From assembly GCF_000264315.1 (NCBI RefSeq), contig NZ_AJXU01000068.1:1-49289 (forward strand): a DNA stretch of 49,289 bases. The letters are read 5' to 3'. A program made the translations under genes and the position numbers. The notes below the pieces were generated by a model. The model had not been told where the DNA came from, searched no databases, and saw only the letters and a list, made by a program, of their open reading frames with translations. Below, piece after piece: positions 1-7,737 of the stretch (the stretch's first letter is position 1; each line of letters begins with the position of its first letter). The DNA comes from Rhodanobacter fulvus Jip2 (lineage in GTDB: Bacteria > Pseudomonadota > Gammaproteobacteria > Xanthomonadales > Rhodanobacteraceae).

Positions 1-18
1 GGAATAGATCAGAGCATC

Positions 19-879
19 CTAAGTGGACTCCAGATTCAGATGTTCCGTAATGTTCAATGCCAACGCCAATTCGGCGCGCGAGTCGTACACATCACCTCGA
101 AAATGGTCGATGGCTGGCTTGCTTTGCGCGTAATTCCGCATGGCTTGCGCCATGTTCTCAGGCTTCAGCACGCTATTCGGTCCAATGAACCACGTGATGC
201 TGTGATCGCCCAAGCTCATGGCTAACAATGGATTCGGCGCAATCCCATCTGCTGGCGCATCGAGGTAACGCGCGCCGCGCAGGCGCTCGACGTCCTGATC
301 ACTCGCCAGCGCCACCATTTGGCCATGGTGATGGCTGGCTGCACTTACTGGATCGCCGGCCATCACGTAGTTGGTAACCCTGTCGCCTCCCTCGGGCAAG
401 CCGTAACCCAAGTCCACCGCACCGTAGCTGTTGAACGTTATGCCCGGAAGGTTGAATTTCGACGACTCGATTTCCACGAGCGCACCACCCAAGGAATGAC
501 CGACGAGGGTCACATGGTCAAGGGAGATTCCGTTTGCTTTCGCAGTATCGATAACCCTTGCAGTGAAATCGCGCGCCGCTTTCTCTTGGGGGTTAAGCCG
601 GTCCCGGACCATTGTGTAATCGGCGCCGATATCACGAGCCGCAGTAAGCGGGTGATGCTTGAAGTCTGGATCGGTACCGCGATAGGCAACGATAATTTCA
701 TTGGTCTCCCTATCGATGTAAGCCGTGCCATGGAAGCCGCTCGAATCGGCTTCATAGTCAAACACTTCATATCTGTGGCCGCTCAGGTAAACATCTGTCG
801 GCATACTTGACGCCCCGCCAGGGCGATTCGTATAGGCATCACTGGCAGCCGCAGCACATACCTCCGGATCGGAGCTCAT
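19..879 (-). CDS. Class 3-like serine lipase, candidate T4SS antibacterial effector
   Basis: Protein of 286 aa with the alpha/beta-hydrolase nucleophile elbow GHSLGG at residues 127-132 (Ser129). Likely triad partners are Asp176 in AGDPVS and His226 in GDHS; an AYRGTD stretch near residue 66 resembles the oxyanion region of class 3 lipases. No signal peptide is visible, which fits a toxin exported by a dedicated machine. The ATG overlaps the stop of the upstream lipoprotein gene by 4 bases (ATGA), so translation is probably coupled. Lipoprotein plus lipase downstream of virD4 and an XVIPCD effector suggests an immunity/toxin pair attacking phospholipids. Odd point: no XVIPCD secretion signal is visible in this ORF, which ends in a TAG at 19-21; a partner or a truncation is possible. 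The lipase fold is fairly sure, the effector role is inferred. Confidence 0.72.
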   Translation of the reverse strand: MSSDPEVCAAAASDAYTNRPGGASSMPTDVYLSGHRYEVFDYEADSSGFHGTAYIDRETNEIIVAYRGTDPDFKHHPLTAARDIGADYTMVRDRLNPQEKAARDFTARVIDTAKANGISLDHVTLVGHSLGGALVEIESSKFNLPGITFNSYGAVDLGYGLPEGGDRVTNYVMAGDPVSAASHHHGQMVALASDQDVERLRGARYLDAPADGIAPNPLLAMSLGDHSITWFIGPNSVLKPENMAQAMRNYAQSKPAIDHFRGDVYDSRAELALALNITEHLNLEST

Positions 880-1460
880 GGTGTCGCTTCCTTCACTACA
901 ATCGTGATCGAAAAGAATGCCTCGGGCTGCTGAATCACCAAGGGGTTGTTGGAAGAAAACGCCGGCACATGATTCGTAGATGAAGATCGATCCTCATAAG
1001 GACTTTTCCGGAAATAATCCGTTTGCGGGCCATTTTTACCGAGTACTGCAGACGCCCCAAATATGGCATTATGTGCCTTAAAAACCACACCAACATTAAC
1101 AGCATCCCAGCGACAAACACCCAAACCAAAGTAATCTTCGTCCTGCTGAGCATCCCGATAGAAGTATCCCCTCCATGTCTTTTCGTCCACGCTAATCATT
1201 TTGAAATCGTAGCCTTTATTAGGCACATTCCGTCCACCAGTCAGCTTGTCCTCAGGAACACACTCTACGTTAGCGACTCGGAGCGGCAAATAGCCCTTTA
1301 CCAAGTCCCATGGACCTGGCGCATCCACCGTGGCCGTGACCTCATAACGTTTAATAGGATGGGGATTTTTCGTGGGATTCTCGGGGTCACCGTGCATGGC
1401 GGAGCATCCTGTGGTCAGGGTGATGGCAAGAAAGAGCGCGGCGGCAGTTCTAAGCGGCAT
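876..1460 (-). CDS. Lipoprotein, candidate immunity protein for the adjacent lipase
   Basis: Starting at the ATG at 1460 gives 194 aa with a lipoprotein signal: basic MPLR, a hydrophobic core, then TLTTGC as the lipobox, so the mature protein would begin at Cys19 and be anchored in an envelope membrane. A GGAG about 12 bases upstream supports this start over one 30 bases further out. The mature part has several Trp/Tyr and Cys residues and no family I recognise. It sits between the XVIPCD effector and the lipase, overlapping the lipase start by 4 bases. In X-T4SS loci, lipoproteins encoded directly upstream of an effector commonly act as periplasmic immunity proteins (X-Tfi); that role is inferred from position and lipobox. 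Confidence 0.7.
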   Translation of the reverse strand: MPLRTAAALFLAITLTTGCSAMHGDPENPTKNPHPIKRYEVTATVDAPGPWDLVKGYLPLRVANVECVPEDKLTGGRNVPNKGYDFKMISVDEKTWRGYFYRDAQQDEDYFGLGVCRWDAVNVGVVFKAHNAIFGASAVLGKNGPQTDYFRKSPYEDRSSSTNHVPAFSSNNPLVIQQPEAFFSITIVVKEATP

Positions 1461-1509
1461 CGTCAGGGTTCTCCAACACGTTGTATGCATGATTGTTGCC
1501 TCCGAACCC

Positions 1510-2871
1510 TCAGTACGTCAGTCCACCCGCTACGGGTGCATGGAGCAACTGCGGGGTGTCCGAAACATCCCGAGCATTGATCTGAATGCGCATTTGCGCC
1601 TGTTGCTGGTCGTACTGATGGATATGCCGAACGGATTGCTCCGGAGCGGGCGACGGCATTTTCAGATCGACTGAAGTCGCCGGCACGGGTGGCCACGACG
1701 TCCGAAAAGTCATGCGCCCGTCCGTTCGGTCGAAGTCGATACGATCCAGATTTTCGACATTGATCTGTCCCGCGTGACAGGCTGCGGTGAATTGCAGCAA
1801 GCGGCTGTCCGACGCATCGGGTATCCGCTCCTTCAGCGTGCTGTACAACGCGTGGTTGGGGCTCATGACATTGCGCGGATCGTCCAGGCTCGGCGTGACC
1901 GGGGGCAAGTTGGACATGGCCGACACCGCTGGCAGCAGGCCCGGATCATCCTCCTTCAGTGGCTGAACATCAGCTTGCAATGCACCCCATGTTACCGATC
2001 CGACTTTTCCATCGGGCAATAAGCCATGGTCGCGCTGAAACGTTTCCACCGCGGCCCGGGTCACCGGACCGAAATCGCCATCCGGCTGCAAGAGCCGCCC
2101 CTTCGCGTCCGTATAACCAAGCTCCATCAGCTGAGCTTGCAGCTTGCTCACTGCCGTACCGTGAGTGTATTCCTTGAGTATGACGCTGCCGTTCGGCGGA
2201 AAGCCGCCTACCACTGGCGTCGGACGTAGACCTAGCTCGAACAGTGCTCCCTCAAGCCTTTCTTTGCGACTCTCGATGCCACGGGCATTGGCCTTGTTAC
2301 GGCCATACGCCGTCGCGCCGATGAAAACCTGCATATCCTCGAGGGCAGATGGGCTACCTGCTTGCATGCCGCGCTCCGGATTGCCTGCCAGGAAGGCGGC
2401 AAGCTGGCCGTCATGTCGAGAGGAAAACTGGTTCGCGTAATCGGCGATGCCTAGTTGCAAAGCAGGACTGTTGACGATGGCATCGGCAGCCACTGGATTG
2501 TATTCGCGAACGTTTTCAAGAATGCGGCCTACACGCCCTATGGTGGCGTCCAGTTGCTGGCCTGTGAACTGATCCATCGAGAGCCGCGGAATCGCCTGCA
2601 ATTTGGCATCCAGCCTTGCCTGATCCCTTTCCGCAAGCCTTTCGTTCCTGCTCAGCGCGGCAATATCCGCGGCATCGAACCCGTTATCTGCCAGGAAGTC
2701 CCGAGCAGCAGGATTGGCGCCAACGTCAAATTGCATCTCGCCAAACGAGGATGAGCTGTTGGCGAGTTGCGCGTAGGAAAAGTGGCCGGCATCGCCAGCC
2801 TTGCCCCCAAGCTCGGTTGCCAACAGAACGACGCGTAGTTGCTCACGGGTGATGTTGGCACTATTCGACAT
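1510..2871 (-). CDS. X-T4SS effector: putative peptidoglycan hydrolase with PG-binding and XVIPCD domains
   Basis: Protein of 453 aa in three parts. Residues 1-215 form an alpha-helical, lysozyme-like region containing SSFGEMQFDVGAN (41-53), which resembles muramidase/transglycosylase-type domains; the exact family is uncertain. Residues about 238-305 are a peptidoglycan_binding_1 repeat (LQAQLMELGY, DGDFGPVTRAAVETFQ, GKVGSVTWGAL). Residues about 328-435 look like XVIPCD, the Xanthomonadales VirD4-interacting conserved domain: DDPRNVMSPNHALY, LLQFTAACHAGQI, NLDRIDFDR and a Gln-rich tail. XVIPCD is the signal that VirD4 recognises for contact-dependent killing by this secretion system. No signal peptide. 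AAGGAA lies just upstream of the ATG at 2871. The upstream neighbour encodes an LprI-like putative inhibitor, completing a toxin/immunity pair. Confidence 0.85.
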   Translation of the reverse strand: MSNSANITREQLRVVLLATELGGKAGDAGHFSYAQLANSSSSFGEMQFDVGANPAARDFLADNGFDAADIAALSRNERLAERDQARLDAKLQAIPRLSMDQFTGQQLDATIGRVGRILENVREYNPVAADAIVNSPALQLGIADYANQFSSRHDGQLAAFLAGNPERGMQAGSPSALEDMQVFIGATAYGRNKANARGIESRKERLEGALFELGLRPTPVVGGFPPNGSVILKEYTHGTAVSKLQAQLMELGYTDAKGRLLQPDGDFGPVTRAAVETFQRDHGLLPDGKVGSVTWGALQADVQPLKEDDPGLLPAVSAMSNLPPVTPSLDDPRNVMSPNHALYSTLKERIPDASDSRLLQFTAACHAGQINVENLDRIDFDRTDGRMTFRTSWPPVPATSVDLKMPSPAPEQSVRHIHQYDQQQAQMRIQINARDVSDTPQLLHAPVAGGLTY

Positions 2872-2901
2872 GGCAAATTCCTTTTGACCCTGCGTTGGCG
2901 A

Positions 2902-3669
2902 TCAACCACCGGAGCAGCCGTATGCGAAGTCGATCAAGTGTGCATCGGACATTTCTCCAGCAAAAACTGGATGCACCTGGAAATCACCCATCATGTCGTC
3001 GCTACAGACCACCACGTTCTGGCGTTGTGCGCCGTCTTGCCGGGTGCAATAGGCGCCAACGCTCTGCTCACCACGTCCAGGACCAATATGCGTTCCTTCC
3101 CATAAGCTCATCAGTCGATGACAAGCGATGATGCGACCACTCAGCTTTTTCTCGACAAGGGACTGATTGAACGACTCGACGTGGCCGTTGGGGTCCCGGT
3201 GGAACTGCACGCTGACACCGCATTGGACGTTGCCTTGATAGCCGCTCGGCTTCGTGCAATAGGGCTCATCGTTTCCAATGTATTTTTCATTGCGCGCCAA
3301 CACCGCAATCCGGTGGGTGTAGACCTCGCGCAAGCAAGTTGTGTCCAGGCAAGTGCTGCGGGCATATCTGATCCAGTTGCGTTGTTCTTCGGCAAGGGCC
3401 TTTTTGCCCGATGCACCCGTCGACGCCAGTGCCGTCTTGTAGGCCTGTTGCAACTCGCCATCCAGTACAGATACCTGGAAATCACTGCAGATGAGCTTTT
3501 CCATGGCATTCATTGCCCCGCCACAGTCGAAGCTGGCGGCGGAGGGAGGCGTACCGGTCCGCGGGTTGGCCTCCGCAGCATGCGTTGCCGAGGCAAAAAG
3601 GGCCGTACACATGCCGAGAAGCGCGACGAGTGATGCTGCGCACAACCCATCGCGGCGGCGTTGCAGCAT
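2902..3669 (-). CDS. LprI-family lysozyme-inhibitor-like protein, candidate immunity protein
   Basis: Starting at the ATG at 3669 the product is 255 aa with a Sec signal peptide (MLQRRRDG, hydrophobic core, ATHA|AEA) and a GGAGGAG about 12 bases upstream. Residues about 47-125 match the LprI/DUF1311 pattern: FDCGGAMNAMEKLIC, SVLDGELQQAYKTAL, EEQRNWIRYARSTC, CLREVY, with the four spaced cysteines expected of the fold. LprI proteins inhibit lysozyme in the cell envelope. The C-terminal about 125 residues are rich in Cys and His, end in FAYGCSGG, and are not recognised. Position directly upstream of a T4SS peptidoglycan hydrolase argues for a periplasmic immunity role (inference). An in-frame start at 3804 would add 45 residues before the signal peptide and is less likely. 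Confidence 0.82.
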   Translation of the reverse strand: MLQRRRDGLCAASLVALLGMCTALFASATHAAEANPRTGTPPSAASFDCGGAMNAMEKLICSDFQVSVLDGELQQAYKTALASTGASGKKALAEEQRNWIRYARSTCLDTTCLREVYTHRIAVLARNEKYIGNDEPYCTKPSGYQGNVQCGVSVQFHRDPNGHVESFNQSLVEKKLSGRIIACHRLMSLWEGTHIGPGRGEQSVGAYCTRQDGAQRQNVVVCSDDMMGDFQVHPVFAGEMSDAHLIDFAYGCSGG

Positions 3670-3791
3670 CGCATGACCCTGCTCCTCCAAGCCAGTTTCG
3701 CAAGCAGCACTACGTGGGGATGCATCAATCAACTTTGGCATTTGCGGCTTCCTGAAAAGGTTGCATGCATGATGAAGGCACCTGGTCGTCG

Positions 3792-5582
3792 TCATTGCAG
3801 CCACATCGCTTCTTGTTCGTTCTCCGGCCGGATAACGGTTTTCCGGTCAGTGGGCCGATCGGGGGAAGCCACGGAATACCTGATCACCGCCGGCGCCACG
3901 CCAGCCCGCTGCTTGAGCTGCTTGTCCCTGAAGTACCAGTTCTTCCTCGCGCGAATCGGCTTGCAGCCTTCGTAGAAGATCAGCTCGTCGTCAGCAGGCA
4001 GCTCCTTGATTTCCTGGGGCAGGAACAGGGCGCGCTTTTCGTCGGTGTGGTTGATCGAGACCTGGTTCGTGCCGCGGCCGCGGCTGGTGCTGCGGTGTTC
4101 CTTGCGGATGGTCTTGTAGCCGAGCATTTCGCTGTATTCGTTGGCGTCACTCTGTTCGCGCGGGGCGAACACGATTTGGGCGCCGTGGTTGGTAATGAAG
4201 TTCTGCGCGTCGTCGTCACCGTAGGCGGAGCGCAGCTGGGCGCGGCTCTGCACGATGCACAGGTCGCGCACGCCGTAGCTGGCGGAGATCGAGATGCGCT
4301 TGGCCCAGACGTCCACCCGGCCCATGGCGGTGAACTCGTCCATCAACATCAGCATCTGGTGTTTCAGCTGCGGCTCCTCGCCCAGTTGTTTCGTGAGATT
4401 GCTGCCGATCACCGTGCTGAAGAAGATGTTGAGCAGCTTGCTGCTTTCATCCAGCTTGTTGGTGGGGATGATCACGTAAAGCGTGGTCGGCCGTTTGCGC
4501 AGGCTGGCCACGTCGATGTCGGTGGCGTTGGTGGCGGCGGCCAGGATGGGGCTGAGGAATTGCTGCAGCGGCGCCTGCATGGTGGCGAGGACGGAGGAGA
4601 AGGTCTGCTCGGCCAGACCGGCTAGGTTGCCGAACACGGTGCGGGTCTGGGCGCTGACGAACGCGTAGCGCGGATCCTTCAGGATGATCTGCAGCATTTC
4701 CCTGGTGCCCTGGCCGTCGGCGCCGCTGGACAGGCGCAGGATGCGCTCGAAGCTGGGGAAGCCTTCGTGGGTGTTGGGATGCATGTCCGGCAGGCCGCTG
4801 CGGCAGCCGTGATCCCAGCCCTCGAACAGGAACGAGGCGAAGGCGGTGAAGGCGGCGCGGCTCTGCGCGGTCCAGAACGGGTCCTTGCCGGCTTCGTCCG
4901 GGTACAGGATGGCGGCGATGGTCTGGATCTCGCCGATGCGTTTGCCCGCATCCATCCCCGCCAGCGGCGTCATCGGGTTGAAGCGGTGGGTGTTGCCCGC
5001 TTCGTCGTACGGCGCCCAGACGCGAATCGCGTGGCCTTGCGCCTGGCGCCAGCCGCTGGTGGCCTTGAACAGCTCGCCCTTGAGGTCGAGCACCACCATC
5101 GATTCCTGGTACGAGAGCAGCACCGGGATGGCAACGCTGGTGGTCTTGCCCGAGCGGGTCGGGCTGATGGTGATGACGTGCTGGGCGCCGCCCAGCCACA
5201 AGTAGCGCCCCTTGTACGAACCGATGAGGATGCTTTGCGGGGTTTGCTTGAGCAGCCCGGCCTTTTTCAGGTCGGACAGCGTGGCGAAGCGGGCATCGCC
5301 GTGCAGGGAGGCGGATTGGGTCTTCAGCAACGGAATCAGCGCACCGGCCCACGCCAGCAACGGCAGGCCGAAACCGACGGCGCCGCTGAGCTTGATCCTG
5401 GAAGCGAAGGGCGCGAACGCCGGCAGATCCATCGCCTGCAGGTATTGCCACCAGGTGTTCCAGGCCAGCGGCGTATCGCGCAAGCCAAGCAGGAGCAGCA
5501 CCAGATAACCGGAGAGAAACCAGCCGCCGACCAACCCCGCCAACAGCAACGCCAACACCCAACCCAGCTTGTTCCGGCTCAT
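3792..5582 (-). CDS. virD4: Type IV secretion coupling ATPase VirD4
   Basis: Protein of 596 aa from the ATG at 5582, preceded by GGGGGAGG with 6-base spacing. Two N-terminal membrane segments (about residues 5-30 and 62-85) are followed by the cytoplasmic TraG/VirD4 ATPase: SPTRSGKT is the Walker A, VVLDLKGELF the region after it, and LMLMDEFTAMG the Walker B. VirD4 is the hexameric inner-membrane receptor that feeds substrates into a type IV secretion channel; in the Xanthomonadales killing system it binds the XVIPCD of effectors. An XVIPCD effector is encoded 0.9 kb downstream on the same strand. No relaxase lies nearby, arguing against conjugation. The virB genes are not in the window and may lie left of position 1 or elsewhere. 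Confidence 0.93.
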   Translation of the reverse strand: MSRNKLGWVLALLLAGLVGGWFLSGYLVLLLLGLRDTPLAWNTWWQYLQAMDLPAFAPFASRIKLSGAVGFGLPLLAWAGALIPLLKTQSASLHGDARFATLSDLKKAGLLKQTPQSILIGSYKGRYLWLGGAQHVITISPTRSGKTTSVAIPVLLSYQESMVVLDLKGELFKATSGWRQAQGHAIRVWAPYDEAGNTHRFNPMTPLAGMDAGKRIGEIQTIAAILYPDEAGKDPFWTAQSRAAFTAFASFLFEGWDHGCRSGLPDMHPNTHEGFPSFERILRLSSGADGQGTREMLQIILKDPRYAFVSAQTRTVFGNLAGLAEQTFSSVLATMQAPLQQFLSPILAAATNATDIDVASLRKRPTTLYVIIPTNKLDESSKLLNIFFSTVIGSNLTKQLGEEPQLKHQMLMLMDEFTAMGRVDVWAKRISISASYGVRDLCIVQSRAQLRSAYGDDDAQNFITNHGAQIVFAPREQSDANEYSEMLGYKTIRKEHRSTSRGRGTNQVSINHTDEKRALFLPQEIKELPADDELIFYEGCKPIRARKNWYFRDKQLKQRAGVAPAVIRYSVASPDRPTDRKTVIRPENEQEAMWLQ

Positions 5583-5610
5583 CCCTGGCCTCCCCCGCAT
5601 GTGGACTTTC

Positions 5611-5641
5611 GATGCTGGTGGAACCGGTTCCGCCGTGTCAA
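5611..5641 (-). promoter_or_regulatory. virD4: Candidate virD4 promoter with palindromic operator
   Basis: On the minus strand a perfect TTGACA (5641-5636) lies about 54 bases before the virD4 start. A weak -10-like CAGCAT follows after 18 bases. Between the two sits the perfect 12-bp palindrome GGAACCGGTTCC (5620-5631), well placed for a repressor. Prediction from sequence only. Confidence 0.4.
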
Positions 5642-5712
5642 TGCGGCAACAGCGCCTCACGCTGTCGGCGTTGGATGAAGCTTCGCGCAGCGCCGATCAG
5701 GTCCGGGAACCC

Positions 5713-6054
5713 TCAATCCCCCGGCATGCCCCACAGCGCCCGGTCCAGGTCGCCGTCCAGGCCGAAGCGGGACAGCGGCACGCGGCCGCCTTTCACCTCG
5801 ACGCCCTCGGCGCGCAATCGCTGGCATTGTTCGCGAAACCCGTCGCTGTCGCGCGGCAGCGCGATCTGGCCGCTGGCGCGAAGCACGCGGTACCACGGCA
5901 ATTTCAGTCCATCGGGTGTTTCGCCCAGCAGCTTGCCCACCAGCCGCGCCCGCCCAGGCAGCCCGGCGCGGGCGGCGATGGCGCCATAACTGGCCACGCG
6001 GCCGGGCGGAATGGCGGCGATCGCGGCATAGATGCGGCGGGCGGCATCGCTCAT
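5713..6054 (-). CDS. Alkyltransferase-like protein (ATL), MGMT fold without the catalytic cysteine
   Basis: Protein of 113 aa matching the DNA-binding domain of O6-alkylguanine transferases: PPGRVASYGAIAARAGLPGRARLVGKLL carries the helix-turn-helix and arginine finger. The active-site motif PCHRV is replaced by PWYRV at residues 53-57, so the alkyl-acceptor Cys is Trp. This defines ATL proteins, which bind O6-alkylguanine lesions and pass them to nucleotide excision repair rather than repairing them directly. Length fits the family (about 100-120 aa). It is divergent from the small gene at 6123 and lies on the strand of virD4 but 130 bases upstream of it, so it is probably a separate unit. 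Confidence 0.88.
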   Translation of the reverse strand: MSDAARRIYAAIAAIPPGRVASYGAIAARAGLPGRARLVGKLLGETPDGLKLPWYRVLRASGQIALPRDSDGFREQCQRLRAEGVEVKGGRVPLSRFGLDGDLDRALWGMPGD

Positions 6055-6122
6055 GGTTCACAAGACGCAAGCGGGGGGACGTGGCAGAGTACCAGTGTTC
6101 GCTCGCCACCCCGGAAGCCTCC

Positions 6123-6527
6123 ATGCGCCATTTCGAAGCCGTGCGTTCGCATATCGGCAGCCACTACGCGCTGCGCCACAACGATCCCTACCTGATCAGC
6201 TTCGACCTGGGGCTGGCGAAGGATCGCTACCAGGGCATCTACCTGGCGGAACTGGAAGGCGAGGACGGCCGCCGCTACCTGCGCATTTCCACCCCGGTGG
6301 GTCCGCTGGCGGGTATCGACCCCAACCGCTGCCTGCGCTTCAACTGGCTGCAGCGCACGGGGTTTCTTGCGGTCACCGACCTCGACGGCTCGCCCTACCT
6401 GCACCTGTGCGAAAACCGCCCGTACGAGACGCTGGACGAAGGCGAACTGCAACGGCTGATCAGCGAATTGGGCTCGCTGGGCGACGAACTGGAGCAGGTG
6501 ATCGCCGCCGACAGCGATTCGCTCTAG
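6123..6527 (+). CDS. Small conserved protein of unknown function
   Basis: Protein of 134 aa from the ATG at 6123, with GGAAG five bases upstream; a GTG at 6081 would add 14 residues and also has a G-rich stretch before it, so the start is not certain. The product is acidic and mixed alpha/beta, has no signal peptide or membrane segment, and ends in a helical acidic tail. Overall look (FDLGLAKDRYQGIYLAEL, LRISTPVGPL) recalls small YbjN/chaperone-like folds, but I cannot assign it. It ends 12 bases before the convergent stop of the phosphate transporter gene. Confidence 0.7.
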   Translation: MRHFEAVRSHIGSHYALRHNDPYLISFDLGLAKDRYQGIYLAELEGEDGRRYLRISTPVGPLAGIDPNRCLRFNWLQRTGFLAVTDLDGSPYLHLCENRPYETLDEGELQRLISELGSLGDELEQVIAADSDSL

Positions 6528-6539
6528 CTCCTGGGAGCG

Positions 6540-7652
6540 TCAGGACAACGCGTGGGCCACCAGCACCAGGCCGTACGCCAGCAGCGCGGTGATCGGCAGG
6601 GTCAGGATCCACGCCCAGACCATCCGCTCCACCACCGACCAGCGGATCGCGTTGAAGCGCTTGGCCGCGCCCACGCCCATGATCGAGGCCGACACGTTGT
6701 GCGTGGTCGACACCGGGATGCCGAAGGCCGAGGCCACGAAAATCACGAAGGCCGAGCCGGTTTCCGCAGCGAAGCCGTTGATCGGATGCAGCTTGACCAT
6801 CTTGTGGCCCAGCGTCTTGATGATCCGCCAGCCACCGCCGGCGGTACCGGCGGCCATGGTCAGCGCCGAGACCACTTTCACCCAGACGGGGATCGCGAAA
6901 CCACCGGCGGGGTCGCCGTCGATGCGCAGGAAATCCAGCCATTCCGGCAAGTGATCGAACTGGTGTGCGGCGGTGGCGCCGGCCAGAGCCAGCGCGATGA
7001 TGCCCATGCTTTTCTGGGCGTCGTTCATGCCGTGTGCCACGCCCATGGCGCTGGCCGACACGATCTGCGCCTTGCCGAAGAACGAGTTCACGAACGGCGT
7101 GCGGCCAAACCGGCGCAGCCAGCCCTGCCGGTTGGCGAACCAGGCCAGCAGCGCATACAGCCCGCCCATCAACACAAAGCTGAGGATGAAACCGGCGAGC
7201 GGCGAATAGACCATCGGCAGGATGACCTTGGGAATCACGCCTTCGCCCCGCGCAAAGCCGTTCTGCGCCCAGATCACCGCCGAAAAATTGTTGTCTGCCG
7301 CCGCCACCGCCGCACCCACCAGCGAGCCGACCAGCGCATGGCTGGAGCTGGACGGAAGGCCCAGCCACCAGGTGATGAGATTCCAGATGATCGCCGACAG
7401 CAGCGCGCAGATCAGGATCTGCGAGCTCATCTCCAGCACGCCGGCATTGATCAGGCCCGAGGCGATGGTGGCGGCCACGGCCGTGCCCATCAGCGCGCCG
7501 ATCAGGTTGGTGCCAGCCGCCAGCAGCACGGCCTGCCCCGGCGTCAGCACCTTGGTCGCCACCACGGTGGCGATCGAATTGGCGGTGTCGTGAAAACCGT
7601 TGATGTAGGTGAAGACCAGCGCGATCACCACCACCGCGATCACCAGGCTCAT
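6540..7652 (-). CDS. pitA: PiT-family low-affinity inorganic phosphate transporter
   Basis: Protein of 370 aa from the ATG at 7652; an upstream TTG would add only nine polar residues before the first membrane helix. About ten membrane segments. The two duplicated PiT signatures are present: GFHDTANSIATVVATK near the N-terminus and AHGMNDAQKSMGII in the middle, with GLPSSSSHALVG and VSTTHNVSASIMGVG as the paired membrane re-entrant motifs. PiT proteins take up phosphate, usually as a metal-phosphate complex, driven by H+ or Na+. The gene lies 85 bases downstream of a DUF47 gene on the same strand, the standard Pit accessory arrangement. Confidence 0.93.
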   Translation of the reverse strand: MSLVIAVVVIALVFTYINGFHDTANSIATVVATKVLTPGQAVLLAAGTNLIGALMGTAVAATIASGLINAGVLEMSSQILICALLSAIIWNLITWWLGLPSSSSHALVGSLVGAAVAAADNNFSAVIWAQNGFARGEGVIPKVILPMVYSPLAGFILSFVLMGGLYALLAWFANRQGWLRRFGRTPFVNSFFGKAQIVSASAMGVAHGMNDAQKSMGIIALALAGATAAHQFDHLPEWLDFLRIDGDPAGGFAIPVWVKVVSALTMAAGTAGGGWRIIKTLGHKMVKLHPINGFAAETGSAFVIFVASAFGIPVSTTHNVSASIMGVGAAKRFNAIRWSVVERMVWAWILTLPITALLAYGLVLVAHALS

Positions 7653-7737
7653 GGCTGGTATCCGGCGTGAAGCGGGCAAGTGGTCGTCGCGGTCGCGCGC
7701 CAGCGGAAGAACAGGGCAAGGGACACGGCGAAACCCC

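Noticed and set aside
3792..5582. Reading virD4 as part of a conjugative element
   Set aside because: No relaxase, oriT or plasmid functions nearby; effectors with XVIPCD and immunity partners point to protein secretion.
6460..7719. 419-codon minus-strand frame over the phosphate transporter
   Set aside because: Other frame of the pitA region; the 370-aa frame has PiT signatures and membrane helices, this one does not.
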